Assembly: GCA_017960705.1 (NCBI GenBank)
Contig: JAGCYR010000001.1
Coordinates: forward strand, 1-13,256
From: Clostridia bacterium
Lineage (GTDB): Bacteria > Bacillota > Clostridia > Oscillospirales > CAG-272
Direction of reading: 5' to 3'
DNA: 13,256 nucleotides
In this document: in pieces, positions 1 to 7,108 of the stretch
Layout of the letters: each line of letters starts with the position of its first letter
Numbering within the stretch: position 1 is the stretch's first letter
Notes under the pieces: model-generated
Database searches by the model: none
Told to the model about the DNA's origin: nothing
The model's input: the letters and a program-made list of their open reading frames with translations, nothing else
Made by a program: the position numbers and the translations under genes

Positions 1-1043
1 AACATACCGCGGTGCGTGCAGCCCGCGCACATCCTCGGGGGGCGGGCGGGGATCGGGTCTTCCAGAACCACGTGGGGGTGGGGTTCGATGCGGAAGGCGG
101 CGGCGATCACCGACTGGCTGTACTCGCCGATCGGGGAGAAGATGGATTTGCCGTCGACCTTGACGCCGATATTCCGGCAGTGATCCTCAATGAAGCCGTC
201 GAGCTCCTCGATCACGACCACGCGCTCGACCGAGGCGGCGAATTTCTTGATCAGGTCGACCGGAAGCGGCCAGACCATCCCGAGTTTCAGCACGCTGACC
301 TCGTTCCCGAGCGCCTCGCGCACGTACTGGTAGCAAGTGCCGGAGGTGATGACGCCGACGTGCTTGCCCCCTTCCTCAATCCGATTGAGGGGGGAGGTTT
401 CGGCGAAGGCGGTCAGCTTTTGCAGCCGCTCTTCGACGAAGGGGTGCCGTTTTTTGGCGTTGCCCGGCATCATGATAAACTTCTCGCCCTTGCGCTCGTA
501 AGGGATCGGATCGGGAACTTGGCGCTCGCCTGTTTCGACCACGCTCTGCGAGTGCGCGATGCGGGTGCAGAGACGGAACAGGACCGGGGTGTCGAAGGTC
601 TCGGAGATTTGGAACGCCTCTTTGGCGTAGGCGAGGCACTCCGCCGAATCCGACGGCTCGAGCATCGGGATCTTCGACGCCTTCGCGTAGTGGCGGGAGT
701 CCTGCTCGTTCTGGCTGGAGTGCATCGCGGGATCGTCCGCGACGCAGATCACCAGCCCCCCGTTGACCCCGGTATAGGAGAGGGTGGACAGCGGGTCGGC
801 GGCGACGTTCAGCCCGACGTGCTTCATACACGTTACGGCTCTCACGCCCGAGAGCGACGCGCCGAAGGCGACCTCGGTCGCGACTTTTTCGTTCGGCGCC
901 CACTCGGAGTAGAGGTCGGGGTATTCCGAGAGGAACTCGGTGATCTCGGTCGAGGGGGTGCCGGGATAGCTCGCGACGACCGATACGCCGCCCTCGTAGA
1001 GCCCGCGCGCGACCGCCTCGTTTCCGATCATCAATCGTTTCAT
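1..1043 (-). CDS. iorA: Indolepyruvate:ferredoxin oxidoreductase alpha subunit (partial, C-terminus off the left edge)
   Basis: IorA with IorB oxidatively decarboxylates aryl-pyruvates (indolepyruvate, phenylpyruvate and similar) to aryl-acetyl-CoA and reduces ferredoxin in the cytoplasm. The first 347 residues are visible, starting MKRLMIGNEAVARGLYEGG. Family marks are YPGTPSTEI (residues 26-34), the APNEKVATEVAFGAS segment (49-63) carrying the expected thiamine-diphosphate glutamate, and PPRMCAGCTHRG near residue 345, which matches the PP-x(2)-C-x-GC-x-HRG signature of the diphosphate-binding half. The usual length is about 580-600 residues, so the rest of the TPP domain and the terminal ferredoxin-type cysteine clusters lie outside. 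The start is supported by AAAGGAT about 6 bases upstream. paaK ends only 19 bases upstream, so the two are one operon; iorB probably follows off the edge, which is inference. Confidence 0.95.
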   Translation of the reverse strand, partial: MKRLMIGNEAVARGLYEGGVSVVASYPGTPSTEITEFLSEYPDLYSEWAPNEKVATEVAFGASLSGVRAVTCMKHVGLNVAADPLSTLSYTGVNGGLVICVADDPAMHSSQNEQDSRHYAKASKIPMLEPSDSAECLAYAKEAFQISETFDTPVLFRLCTRIAHSQSVVETGERQVPDPIPYERKGEKFIMMPGNAKKRHPFVEERLQKLTAFAETSPLNRIEEGGKHVGVITSGTCYQYVREALGNEVSVLKLGMVWPLPVDLIKKFAASVERVVVIEELDGFIEDHCRNIGVKVDGKSIFSPIGEYSQSVIAAAFRIEPHPHVVLEDPIPARPPRMCAGCTHRGM

Positions 1044-1062
1044 GTTCGTATCCTTTCGCCCG

Positions 1063-2370
1063 TCAGTCGGGGGTTTCGTTTCTCTTGTCGATGATCCGCT
1101 TCGCCTTGCCCTCGTAGCGCTTCAGCGAGGACGGGGCGGCGAGGGTGACCTTCGCCTTGATGCCGAGAACCGTCTGCAGTTTTGCAACCACCGTCTGGCG
1201 GAGACCGTCGAGGGCGGCGTAGTTTTCAAGCAGCGAGGCGTCGGTCAGCTCGACCCGCACTTCGAGGTAGTCGGTGTAGTTCTGGCGCGTCAGGATCAGT
1301 TCGTAGTGCGGCGCGATCCCCTGAATGGCGGCGATGACGCTCTCGATCTGGGACGGGAAGACGTTGACGCCGCGGATCTTCAGCATATCGTCCGATCTGC
1401 CGCGCACCTTGTCCATACGGGCGAAGGTCCGTCCGCAGGCGCAGGGCTCGTAGTTGAGCCGCGTCAGGTCCTTGGTGCGGTAGCGCAGGAGCGGGATGCC
1501 CTCTTTGGTAAGGGTCGTGACGACAAGTTCGCCGCTCTCGCCGCGCTCGCGGGGCTCTCCCGTCTCGGGATCGATGATCTCGGGGAGGAAGTGGTCCTCG
1601 TTGACGTGCAGACCGCAGCGCAGGTGACATTCGCCGGACACGCCGGGACCCATCAGCTCGCTCATACCGTAGTTGTCGGTCGAAAACAGTCCGAAGCCCT
1701 GCTCGATCTTGTCGCGCAGCGCGTCGGTGCAGCCCTCCGAGCCGAAGAGCCCGATCCGGAGCTTCAGCTCGTCGCGGGTGATGCCCATCCCCTTCGCCAC
1801 TTCGCTCATATACATCGCGTAGGACGGCGTACTGATCAGAACGGTGGTGCCGAAGTCTTTTAAGAGCATCGCCTGTTTTTCGGTGTTGCCCGAGGAGACC
1901 GGGATGACGGCGCACCCGACCTTTTCAAGCCCGTAGTGCAGACCGAGCGCCCCGGTGAAGAGCCCGTAGCCGAACGAGACCTGCGCGATATCGCTCTCGT
2001 CCACCCCGACGGCGCGGATCAGACGCGCCACGCAGTCCGACCAGTTGTCGAGGTCGTTGCGGGTGTAGCCGACGACGGTCGGTTTTCCGGTCGTGCCGCT
2101 AGAGGCGTGGATACGGACGATATCCTTCATCGGCACGGCGAACAGACCGTACGGATAGTTGTCGCGGATGTCCGCCTTGGTGGTCAGCGGGATGTACTTG
2201 ACGTCCGAGAGGGTTTTGATCTTCTCGGCGGTCACGCCCGCTTCGGCGAGCCGTTTGGCGTAGAAAGGAACGTTCTTGGCGCAGTAGTCCACCTGGTGGC
2301 GGAGCCGCTCCAGCTGAAGCCGCTCGAGTTCCTTTCTCGGCATGGTCTCGATCTCTTTTTGAAAAAACAT
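1063..2370 (-). CDS. paaK: Phenylacetate-CoA ligase
   Basis: A 435-residue adenylate-forming enzyme that activates phenylacetate or related aryl-acetates with ATP and CoA, releasing AMP. Visible marks are the nucleotide-binding loop HASSGTTGKPTVVGYT (residues 88-103), the adenylate motif DNYGMSELMGPGVSGEC (232-248), RYRTKDLT (297-304) and the C-terminal hinge GRSDDMLKIRGVNVFPSQIE (324-343). Length is normal for short bacterial PaaK proteins. The start at 2370 has GGAGGATC directly upstream; an in-frame ATG ten residues in (MPRKELERL) lacks such a site. It is upstream of iorA in the same transcript. In this setting it may either activate imported aryl-acetates or interconvert the aryl-acetyl-CoA made by IorAB; the direction cannot be read from sequence. 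No phenylacetate ring-oxidation genes (paaA-E) are seen, which suits an anaerobe. Confidence 0.95.
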   Translation of the reverse strand: MFFQKEIETMPRKELERLQLERLRHQVDYCAKNVPFYAKRLAEAGVTAEKIKTLSDVKYIPLTTKADIRDNYPYGLFAVPMKDIVRIHASSGTTGKPTVVGYTRNDLDNWSDCVARLIRAVGVDESDIAQVSFGYGLFTGALGLHYGLEKVGCAVIPVSSGNTEKQAMLLKDFGTTVLISTPSYAMYMSEVAKGMGITRDELKLRIGLFGSEGCTDALRDKIEQGFGLFSTDNYGMSELMGPGVSGECHLRCGLHVNEDHFLPEIIDPETGEPRERGESGELVVTTLTKEGIPLLRYRTKDLTRLNYEPCACGRTFARMDKVRGRSDDMLKIRGVNVFPSQIESVIAAIQGIAPHYELILTRQNYTDYLEVRVELTDASLLENYAALDGLRQTVVAKLQTVLGIKAKVTLAAPSSLKRYEGKAKRIIDKRNETPD

Positions 2371-2403
2371 GTTGATCCTCCTGCCCGAATTGCTCGGGAG
2401 TAC

Positions 2404-2432
2404 TTGATTTTTTACGTCGGATAAGATATACT
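2404..2432 (+). promoter_or_regulatory. Sigma-A type promoter for the amidohydrolase gene
   Basis: TTGATT (2404-2409), 17-base spacer, TATACT (2427-2432). Transcription would start near 2439, giving a leader of about 48 bases before the start codon at 2487. Both hexamers and the spacing are close to consensus. Confidence 0.75.
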
Positions 2433-2444
2433 GGATATCGGAAT

Positions 2445-2474
2445 TTTCTTCTCTTCCGGACGGGGGAGAAGAAA
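2445..2474 (+). promoter_or_regulatory. Strong 5'-leader stem-loop just before the ribosome binding site
   Basis: Bases 2445-2457 pair with 2462-2474: nine Watson-Crick pairs, two G-U pairs and two further G-C pairs, closing on a four-base GGAC loop. It begins about six bases from the predicted transcript end and stops a few bases before the GAGGGA ribosome binding site. The two G-U pairs become A-C mismatches on the other strand, so the fold is better in the plus-strand RNA. It could protect the 5' end of the mRNA or modulate translation. It is not a terminator, because no T-run follows. Confidence 0.6.
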
Positions 2475-2486
2475 GCGAGGGACCAA

Positions 2487-3314
2487 ATGAGTCTGATCGA
2501 TTTTCACACCCACATATTCCCCGACAAGATCGCTCCCGCGACGGTCGCGGCGCTCGCGAAGGCGGGCGGGACCAAACCCGAGGGCGGAACGGGAACGCTT
2601 GACGATCTCGAACGGCTCGCTCTGCGCGAGGACGTTTCCCTCTGCGTGAACCTCCCCATCGCGACCCGCCCCGATCAGGCGGCGTCGATCAACCGCTTCG
2701 CCAAAGAGGTAAACGGGCGGGACGGTCGGGTCATCAGTTTCGGCGCGATCCATCCCGACGCCGCCGAGCCCGAACGCGAACTCGAAGAGCTCGCGGAGGC
2801 GGGGTTCCGGGGCATCAAGCTGCATCCCGATTATCAGGGGCATTACGCCGACGATCCGTCGGTGATCCGGGTGGTGAAAGAAGCCAAGCGGCTGGGGCTG
2901 CATACCGTGTTCCACGGCGGGGTGGATATCGCGTTCCCGAACGACGTGCACGCCGCGCCGGAGCGGATGGCGAATCTCCTTTCCGCACTCGGCGAGGGAG
3001 AGGGCAAGGTGATCGTCGCGCATATCGGCGGCTACGGGCTGTGGGACGAGGTGGAACGGCTGTTGGTCGGGCGGGACGTCTGCTTCGATCTCTCCTACGG
3101 GATCGACCATCTGCCCGAGGAACAGCTCTTGCGGATCGTCACGCGGCACGGGGCGGACAGGATCCTCTTCGGCTCGGACTACCCGTGGCGGGACCCCGCC
3201 GATATCGACCGCGTGCTCGCGAAGCTCCCGCTTACGGACGAACAGTTTGCGCTGATCCGTTCGGGAAACGCCGAGCGGCTGCTGGGGCTGGACACGTGCG
3301 CCCGCGCTGAATAA
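2487..3314 (+). CDS. Amidohydrolase-family metal-dependent hydrolase
   Basis: A 275-residue TIM-barrel protein of the amidohydrolase 2 (PF04909-like) group. Visible metal or active-site marks are H7-x-H9 (DFHTHIFP), GIKLHPDYQGH (109-119), FHGG with H143, VIVAHIGG with H179, and GSDYPW with D231, in the order and spacing expected for the family. Length is typical. Members act as hydrolases or decarboxylases on carboxylated or aromatic small molecules; the substrate cannot be named here. The start has GAGGGA seven bases upstream and its own promoter and hairpin leader. The Gfo/Idh/MocA gene follows after 148 bases with no terminator between, so co-transcription is likely. It is divergent from paaK; a role in aromatic metabolism is possible but only by position. 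Confidence 0.9.
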   Translation: MSLIDFHTHIFPDKIAPATVAALAKAGGTKPEGGTGTLDDLERLALREDVSLCVNLPIATRPDQAASINRFAKEVNGRDGRVISFGAIHPDAAEPERELEELAEAGFRGIKLHPDYQGHYADDPSVIRVVKEAKRLGLHTVFHGGVDIAFPNDVHAAPERMANLLSALGEGEGKVIVAHIGGYGLWDEVERLLVGRDVCFDLSYGIDHLPEEQLLRIVTRHGADRILFGSDYPWRDPADIDRVLAKLPLTDEQFALIRSGNAERLLGLDTCARAE

Positions 3315-3346
3315 ATAATCATCCCGCGTGAATAACTTTAGATAAT

Positions 3347-3375
3347 ATTGTATCATTGTAATAAGGGTTTGTCAA
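3347..3375 (-). promoter_or_regulatory. Near-consensus promoter on the strand opposite to both flanking genes
   Basis: Read on the minus strand: TTGACA (3375-3370), 17-base spacer, TACAAT (3352-3347). This is a perfect -35, a five-of-six -10 and ideal spacing. A transcript would start near 3340 and run leftward, antisense to the amidohydrolase coding region from its 3' end. No credible minus-strand gene lies directly downstream. It may drive an antisense RNA, or a very long leader reaching paaK. Activity is inferred. Confidence 0.6.
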
Positions 3376-3462
3376 GGATAAAAACACGATTTTTACGGGC
3401 GAAAAACGATTTTTGAAAAGGAAAACCGATCCGGGCGACCGGACGGCGAGAGGGGAAAACGG

Positions 3463-4485
3463 ATGACGGATATACGGGACGGTTCGGAGAAGGATCTCGG
3501 GATCGGGATCGTCGGGACGGGAAAGATCAGCAGGCAGTTCGCGGAGGCGCTCCGCATAACGCCGGGCGTTTCGGCGCGGTCGGTCTACTCCCGGAAAGCC
3601 GAGACCGGAGAACTCTACGCCAAAGAGTGCGGAGTCCCCGCTTCGACCGACTCCTGGGAGGGGTTTTTGTCCGATCCCGCGATCGACGCGGTCTACGTAG
3701 CCACGCCAAACGTCGCGCACTTCGGACAAGCCCTCGACGCTCTGAAGGCGGGGAAGCACGTCCTCTGCGAGAAGCCGCTGACCACCGATGCCGCCCGTTT
3801 CGATTATCTGGCGCGGGAAGCGAAGGCGCGCGGGCTGGTTCTGATGGAGGGGATGCGGATCCTGCACGACCCGGTCTTCTCCCTGATCCGGAAGGCGGTC
3901 GCCCGGCTCGGCAAGATCAGGCGCGCCGAGTTCATCTACTGCCAGTATTCCTCCCGCTACGACAAGTTTAAGGACGGGATCATCCTGAACGCCTTCGACC
4001 CCGTGCTCTCGAACGCCGCGGTGATGGACATCGGCGTATATCCCGTTGCGCTGAACGTCGCTCTGTTCGGTCTGACCGACGATATTTCGGCTTCGTCGAC
4101 CTTCCTCTACAACGGATTCGAGGGCGACGGGACCGCGACGCTCCGTTACGACGGGTTTGCATCGACCCTGACGTGGTCGAAGATCGCCGACGTGACCTCC
4201 CCCTCGGTCGTGATCGGGGAGAACGGGTCGCTTCTGATCGACCGTCTTTCGGGAACCACGCGGGTCGACTGCGCCGAGACGGGCGGGAGAGCCGAGACCA
4301 TCCCCTATTTCCCGTCGGAGAACAACATGATCTACGAGGCGGCGGATCTTCGCGACGCGATCCGGGGAAAGCTCGATCCCGAACCGTTTCTCGAGATCAG
4401 CCGGATGACCGTCGTGACCCTCGACGCGATCCGCCGCGCCGCCGGGATCAAATTCCTCTCGGACGCCCAGCCGATCGAAGGATAA
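3463..4485 (+). CDS. Gfo/Idh/MocA family NAD(P)-dependent oxidoreductase
   Basis: A 340-residue protein with an N-terminal Rossmann fold, GIGIVGTGKISRQF (residues 13-26), then VYVATPN (78-84), the family motif KHVLCEKPLTT (98-108) containing the conserved EKP lysine, MEGMRI (near 130), and MDIGVYPVAL where the second domain's substrate face lies. The overall pattern resembles dihydrodiol dehydrogenase-like and sugar or cyclitol dehydrogenase-like members. The substrate is unknown. The start at 3463 has AGAGGGG about eight bases upstream. It is probably read from the promoter of the upstream amidohydrolase, since no good plus-strand promoter is visible in 3315-3462. The region just upstream holds a repeated ACGATTTTT motif (3387-3395 and near 3407). 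The gene ends before the terminator at 4577-4606. Confidence 0.92.
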   Translation: MTDIRDGSEKDLGIGIVGTGKISRQFAEALRITPGVSARSVYSRKAETGELYAKECGVPASTDSWEGFLSDPAIDAVYVATPNVAHFGQALDALKAGKHVLCEKPLTTDAARFDYLAREAKARGLVLMEGMRILHDPVFSLIRKAVARLGKIRRAEFIYCQYSSRYDKFKDGIILNAFDPVLSNAAVMDIGVYPVALNVALFGLTDDISASSTFLYNGFEGDGTATLRYDGFASTLTWSKIADVTSPSVVIGENGSLLIDRLSGTTRVDCAETGGRAETIPYFPSENNMIYEAADLRDAIRGKLDPEPFLEISRMTVVTLDAIRRAAGIKFLSDAQPIEG

Positions 4486-4576
4486 GAGAGCGCTTCGCGA
4501 AAAAGACGTCAGGCGTTTGAAAACAGCGGCGCGTAAACATTCCTTTACATCCGGCAAAACGTCTCTCAAATAAACG

Positions 4577-4606
4577 ACCGACCCGCGGGATCCTCCGCGG
4601 GTCGGT
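4577..4606. terminator. Bidirectional terminator between the oxidoreductase and ruvX
   Basis: A perfect 12-bp GC-rich stem, 4577-4588 with 4595-4606, closes on a six-base loop. The flanks are AT-rich (AAATAAACG to the left, GAATAAAA to the right), but neither side has a long T-run; the minus-strand side (CGTTTATTT) is the better one. It lies between two convergent genes, as expected for a shared terminator. The rest of 4486-4678 shows nothing gene-like. Confidence 0.7.
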
Positions 4607-4678
4607 GAATAAAAGGTTGCGGCAAGGGGGCGCGCATACGTCGCGAAAACGGGCGAAACAGAGCAATTTCGGGACCGG

Positions 4679-5119
4679 TCAGTTTTTCTGCTCCGCTTCT
4701 TCCCGTCGCTTTTTATCCAGCCAGCTCTGCAGGATCAGTTCCGCCGAGAGTGCGTCGACCTTCTCCTTGCGCTTTTTGCCGAAGGTCTCGGTCGCCGTGA
4801 GGAAACGCGACGCCTCCATCGTGGTCATCCGTTCGTCCTCAAAGTAGATCGGGAGGGCGGTCTCGGCACGGAGCAGATCGGCGAAGGCGCGCACGATCCC
4901 GGCGCGGGGACCCTCGCTGCCGTCCATGTTTTTCGGAAGTCCGACCACGATCCCGACGGCGTTCTGCTCTTTCGCGATCTTCGCCACCTCGACGGCGGTA
5001 TTTTTCATTCCGCCCGGCTTGATCGCGCCGACAGCCGACGCCATCAGACCGAGCAGGTCGGACGAGGCGATGCCGGTGCGGACGTCGCCGTAATCCACGC
5101 CGATCAGTTTTCCGTTCAT
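4679..5119 (-). CDS. ruvX: RuvX/YqgF-family putative Holliday junction resolvase
   Basis: A 146-residue RNase H-fold protein of the YqgF family, linked to Holliday-junction resolution and pre-16S rRNA processing. Catalytic acidic residues are visible: D9 in GVDYGDVRTGIA, E94/E96 in FEDERMTT, and D122 in VDALSAELIL. GLPKNMDGSEG (60-70) is the usual loop motif. The open frame runs upstream to 5296, but the extra 59 residues are Pro/Arg/Gly-rich low-complexity and overlap the divergent rlmA start, so the start is placed at 5119, where MNGKLIGVDYG matches the family N-terminus. The ribosome binding site is modest (GGAAAGAAG). In many Bacillota ruvX follows alaS; here it stands alone. Confidence 0.93.
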   Translation of the reverse strand: MNGKLIGVDYGDVRTGIASSDLLGLMASAVGAIKPGGMKNTAVEVAKIAKEQNAVGIVVGLPKNMDGSEGPRAGIVRAFADLLRAETALPIYFEDERMTTMEASRFLTATETFGKKRKEKVDALSAELILQSWLDKKRREEAEQKN

Positions 5120-5184
5120 AGTTTTCTTCTTTCCGCCCGATGGGGCTGATATCGTTCCGGTTTTTCCGGTGAAAGGGGCTGCCG

Positions 5185-6030
5185 ATGAGAGACTTTTCGC
5201 TTGCCGATTGGGTCTATCCCGCGCTGGTTTGCCCGAAGTGCCGCCTTCCGCTCCTGCGGGTCGGCGGGTCGGTGCGCTGCGCGGCGGGGCATTCATACGA
5301 TCTGTCGGCGAAGGGCACGCTCAATCTGTCGCCCGCCGCCGGGAAGAACCACGGTGACGACGCCGACATGATCGCCGCGCGCCGCCGCTTTCTCGAAACG
5401 GGATCCTACGCGCCGCTTGCCTCCGCCCTCGCGGACGAGATCGCGGAACGGATCGGGGAGGGTTCTCCTTTGATCCTCGACGCGGGCTGCGGGGAGGGGT
5501 ACTATACCGCCGCCGTCGCGCGCAAACTGCCGTCGGCACGCCTGATCGGGTTGGATCTCTCCCCCGAGGCGGTGAGGGCGCTTGCCGGGCGGGACGAAGC
5601 GCGGGAGGGGCGTATCTTTCCGCTGATTGCGGGGGTCTACCGTCTGCCTCTCGGCGACGGGTCGGTCGACGGGGTGATCTCGGCGTTCTCGCCCTACGCG
5701 GGGGAGGAGTTCCGGCGGGTGCTGCGCCCCGGCGGGTACCTGTTCCGCGCGATCCCCGACCGGCGGCATCTGTTCGCCTTAAAGGAAGTTCTGTACGACC
5801 TGCCCTACGAGAACGAGGTCGCGGGTTTTGAGGAAGAGGGGTTCGATTTCTGCGGCGCAAAGGAGATCAGGACGGTCTTCACGCTGAAAACCCCCTCCGA
5901 GATCGCGGATCTCTTCCACATGACCCCCTACGGCTACCGCACCCCGCCCGCGGGGAAGGAGCGGCTCGCCGCCCTTTCGGAGCTCTCCGTCGGGGCGGAG
6001 TTTCTTCTGCTTACCTATCGGCGGGCGTGA
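5185..6030 (+). CDS. rlmA: 23S rRNA (guanine-N1) methyltransferase, RlmA family
   Basis: A 281-residue SAM-dependent enzyme. The N-terminus carries the family's zinc ribbon: C16-x2-C19 (VCPKCRLPL) with C32 and H36 (RCAAGHSYDL), then the characteristic AKGTLNLSP and HGDDADMIAARRRFLETGSYAPL run (residues 42-77). The SAM site follows with DAGCGEGYY (99-107), the acidic D124 (GLDLSPEA) and LRPGGYLFRAIP (180-191). This domain order is diagnostic of RlmA, which modifies a guanine in the helix-35 loop of 23S rRNA: G745 in Gram-negative RlmA(I), G748 in Gram-positive RlmA(II)/TlrB. By lineage the second is more likely. The start is fixed by AAAGGGG eight bases upstream. It is divergent from ruvX over 65 bases, and its last 20 bases overlap the convergent sensor kinase. 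Confidence 0.88.
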   Translation: MRDFSLADWVYPALVCPKCRLPLLRVGGSVRCAAGHSYDLSAKGTLNLSPAAGKNHGDDADMIAARRRFLETGSYAPLASALADEIAERIGEGSPLILDAGCGEGYYTAAVARKLPSARLIGLDLSPEAVRALAGRDEAREGRIFPLIAGVYRLPLGDGSVDGVISAFSPYAGEEFRRVLRPGGYLFRAIPDRRHLFALKEVLYDLPYENEVAGFEEEGFDFCGAKEIRTVFTLKTPSEIADLFHMTPYGYRTPPAGKERLAALSELSVGAEFLLLTYRRA

Positions 6031-7108
6031 CCTCGTCGGGGAGGAACACGGTGAACGCCGCGCCCTCTCCCGGGGTCGATCCCACGTCGATCCGTCCGCC
6101 GTGCAGGTCGACGATCCGCCTGACCAGCGGCAGCCCCAGCCCGTTGCCCTCCGCCTTATGGGAGGTGTCGCCCTGAAAGAACGCTTCAAAGATATGCTTT
6201 TTGGTTTCCTCGTCCATTCCGGCGCCGTTGTCCGAGACGGTCACCGTGACCCCGCCCTCGGTCCGCCGGCAGGAGACGCGGATCACGCCGCCCTCGTCGG
6301 GGCAGAACTTGATCGCGTTCGAGAGCAGATTCTCCCAGACGTGGAAGAGCATTTCGGCGTTGGAGGAATAGGTGACGGTCTCGTCCAGATCGAGCGAAAG
6401 CTCGACCTTTTTTTTGCTCCAGTCGCGCTCCAGCATCAGGATCGCGTCGCGAAGCTGTTCGGTCAGGTCAAAGGATTCACGCTCCGAGATGATGCGCTGA
6501 TTCTCGAGTTTGGAGAGCAGGAGGATGGCGGTGGTCATTCCGGTCAGGCGGTCGCACGCCTCGGTGATGATGCGGATGTATTCCTCCCGTTCCTCGTTTG
6601 AGAGCGCGGGATCCGCGAGTTCGCGGACGTAGCCGCGGATGGCGTTCAGGGGGGTCTTGAATTCGTGCGAGACGTTCCCGATGAAGTCCTTGCGGAAGAT
6701 CTCGATGCCCGACAGCTCGCGCTCCATATCGTTGAAGGACTCGATCAGCCGGCTGAACTGGTTTTTGCGGAAGCGGACCGGGACCGGCGTCGAGAAATCG
6801 CCCCTTGCGATGCGCTCGGTCGCGCGGATCAGATCGTCGACCGGACGCAGGATCTGTTTGGAAACGATGATCGAGAAGAAGGTGCCGAGCAGGATGCTGG
6901 CGGGCAGGGCGATCAGGACCAGAACGATCGGCGTATAGCGCGTAAAGCCGTCCGGATTGGCGTGGTAGACCGCCGAGGTGATGCCGCCCGCGATGACGGC
7001 GGACGCCAGCATAATGAGGAAGACCGAGCCGATCATGGTGAAGCGGAAGGAGTGCAGGATCGCCCCGATCCGCCGCTTCAGCCCGCGAAAGAAACCGCCG
7101 ACCGTCAT
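6011..7108 (-). CDS. Membrane sensor histidine kinase with HAMP domain
   Basis: A 365-residue HisKA/HATPase kinase. Order: cytoplasmic basic start (1-22), membrane helix 1 (about 24-47), a very short outer loop (about 48-58, HANPDGFTRY), membrane helix 2 (59-83), HAMP linker (about 84-135), the H-box NVSHEFKTPLN with phospho-accepting H148, N-box WENLLSNAIKF (N264), G1 box DNGAGMD (D293), and G2 box GNGLGLPLV (322-330). The short outer loop leaves no room for an extracellular sensor domain, so the signal is probably read in or at the membrane. The start codon overlaps the response-regulator stop as ATGA, so translation is coupled and the regulator is the partner. The signal is unknown. Confidence 0.95.
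   Translation of the reverse strand: MTVGGFFRGLKRRIGAILHSFRFTMIGSVFLIMLASAVIAGGITSAVYHANPDGFTRYTPIVLVLIALPASILLGTFFSIIVSKQILRPVDDLIRATERIARGDFSTPVPVRFRKNQFSRLIESFNDMERELSGIEIFRKDFIGNVSHEFKTPLNAIRGYVRELADPALSNEEREEYIRIITEACDRLTGMTTAILLLSKLENQRIISERESFDLTEQLRDAILMLERDWSKKKVELSLDLDETVTYSSNAEMLFHVWENLLSNAIKFCPDEGGVIRVSCRRTEGGVTVTVSDNGAGMDEETKKHIFEAFFQGDTSHKAEGNGLGLPLVRRIVDLHGGRIDVGSTPGEGAAFTVFLPDEVTPADR

Noticed and set aside
12..1094. Plus-strand open frame opposite iorA
   Set aside because: iorA on the other strand has strong family motifs and a ribosome site; this frame is low-complexity shadow.
2412..3356. Long open frame on the minus strand (314 codons) below the antisense promoter
   Set aside because: It mirrors the codon structure of the amidohydrolase, is Arg/Pro/Gly-rich with no domain, lacks a ribosome binding site, and its ATG (3356) lies upstream of the predicted transcript start (3340).
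3387..3415. Terminator in the amidohydrolase - oxidoreductase gap
   Set aside because: The CGATTTTT / AAAAACG pairing is AT-only with a bulge; too weak for a terminator.
3319..4569. Long open frame on the minus strand opposite the Gfo/Idh/MocA gene
   Set aside because: High-GC shadow of a clear gene on the plus strand; no recognisable motif or ribosome site.
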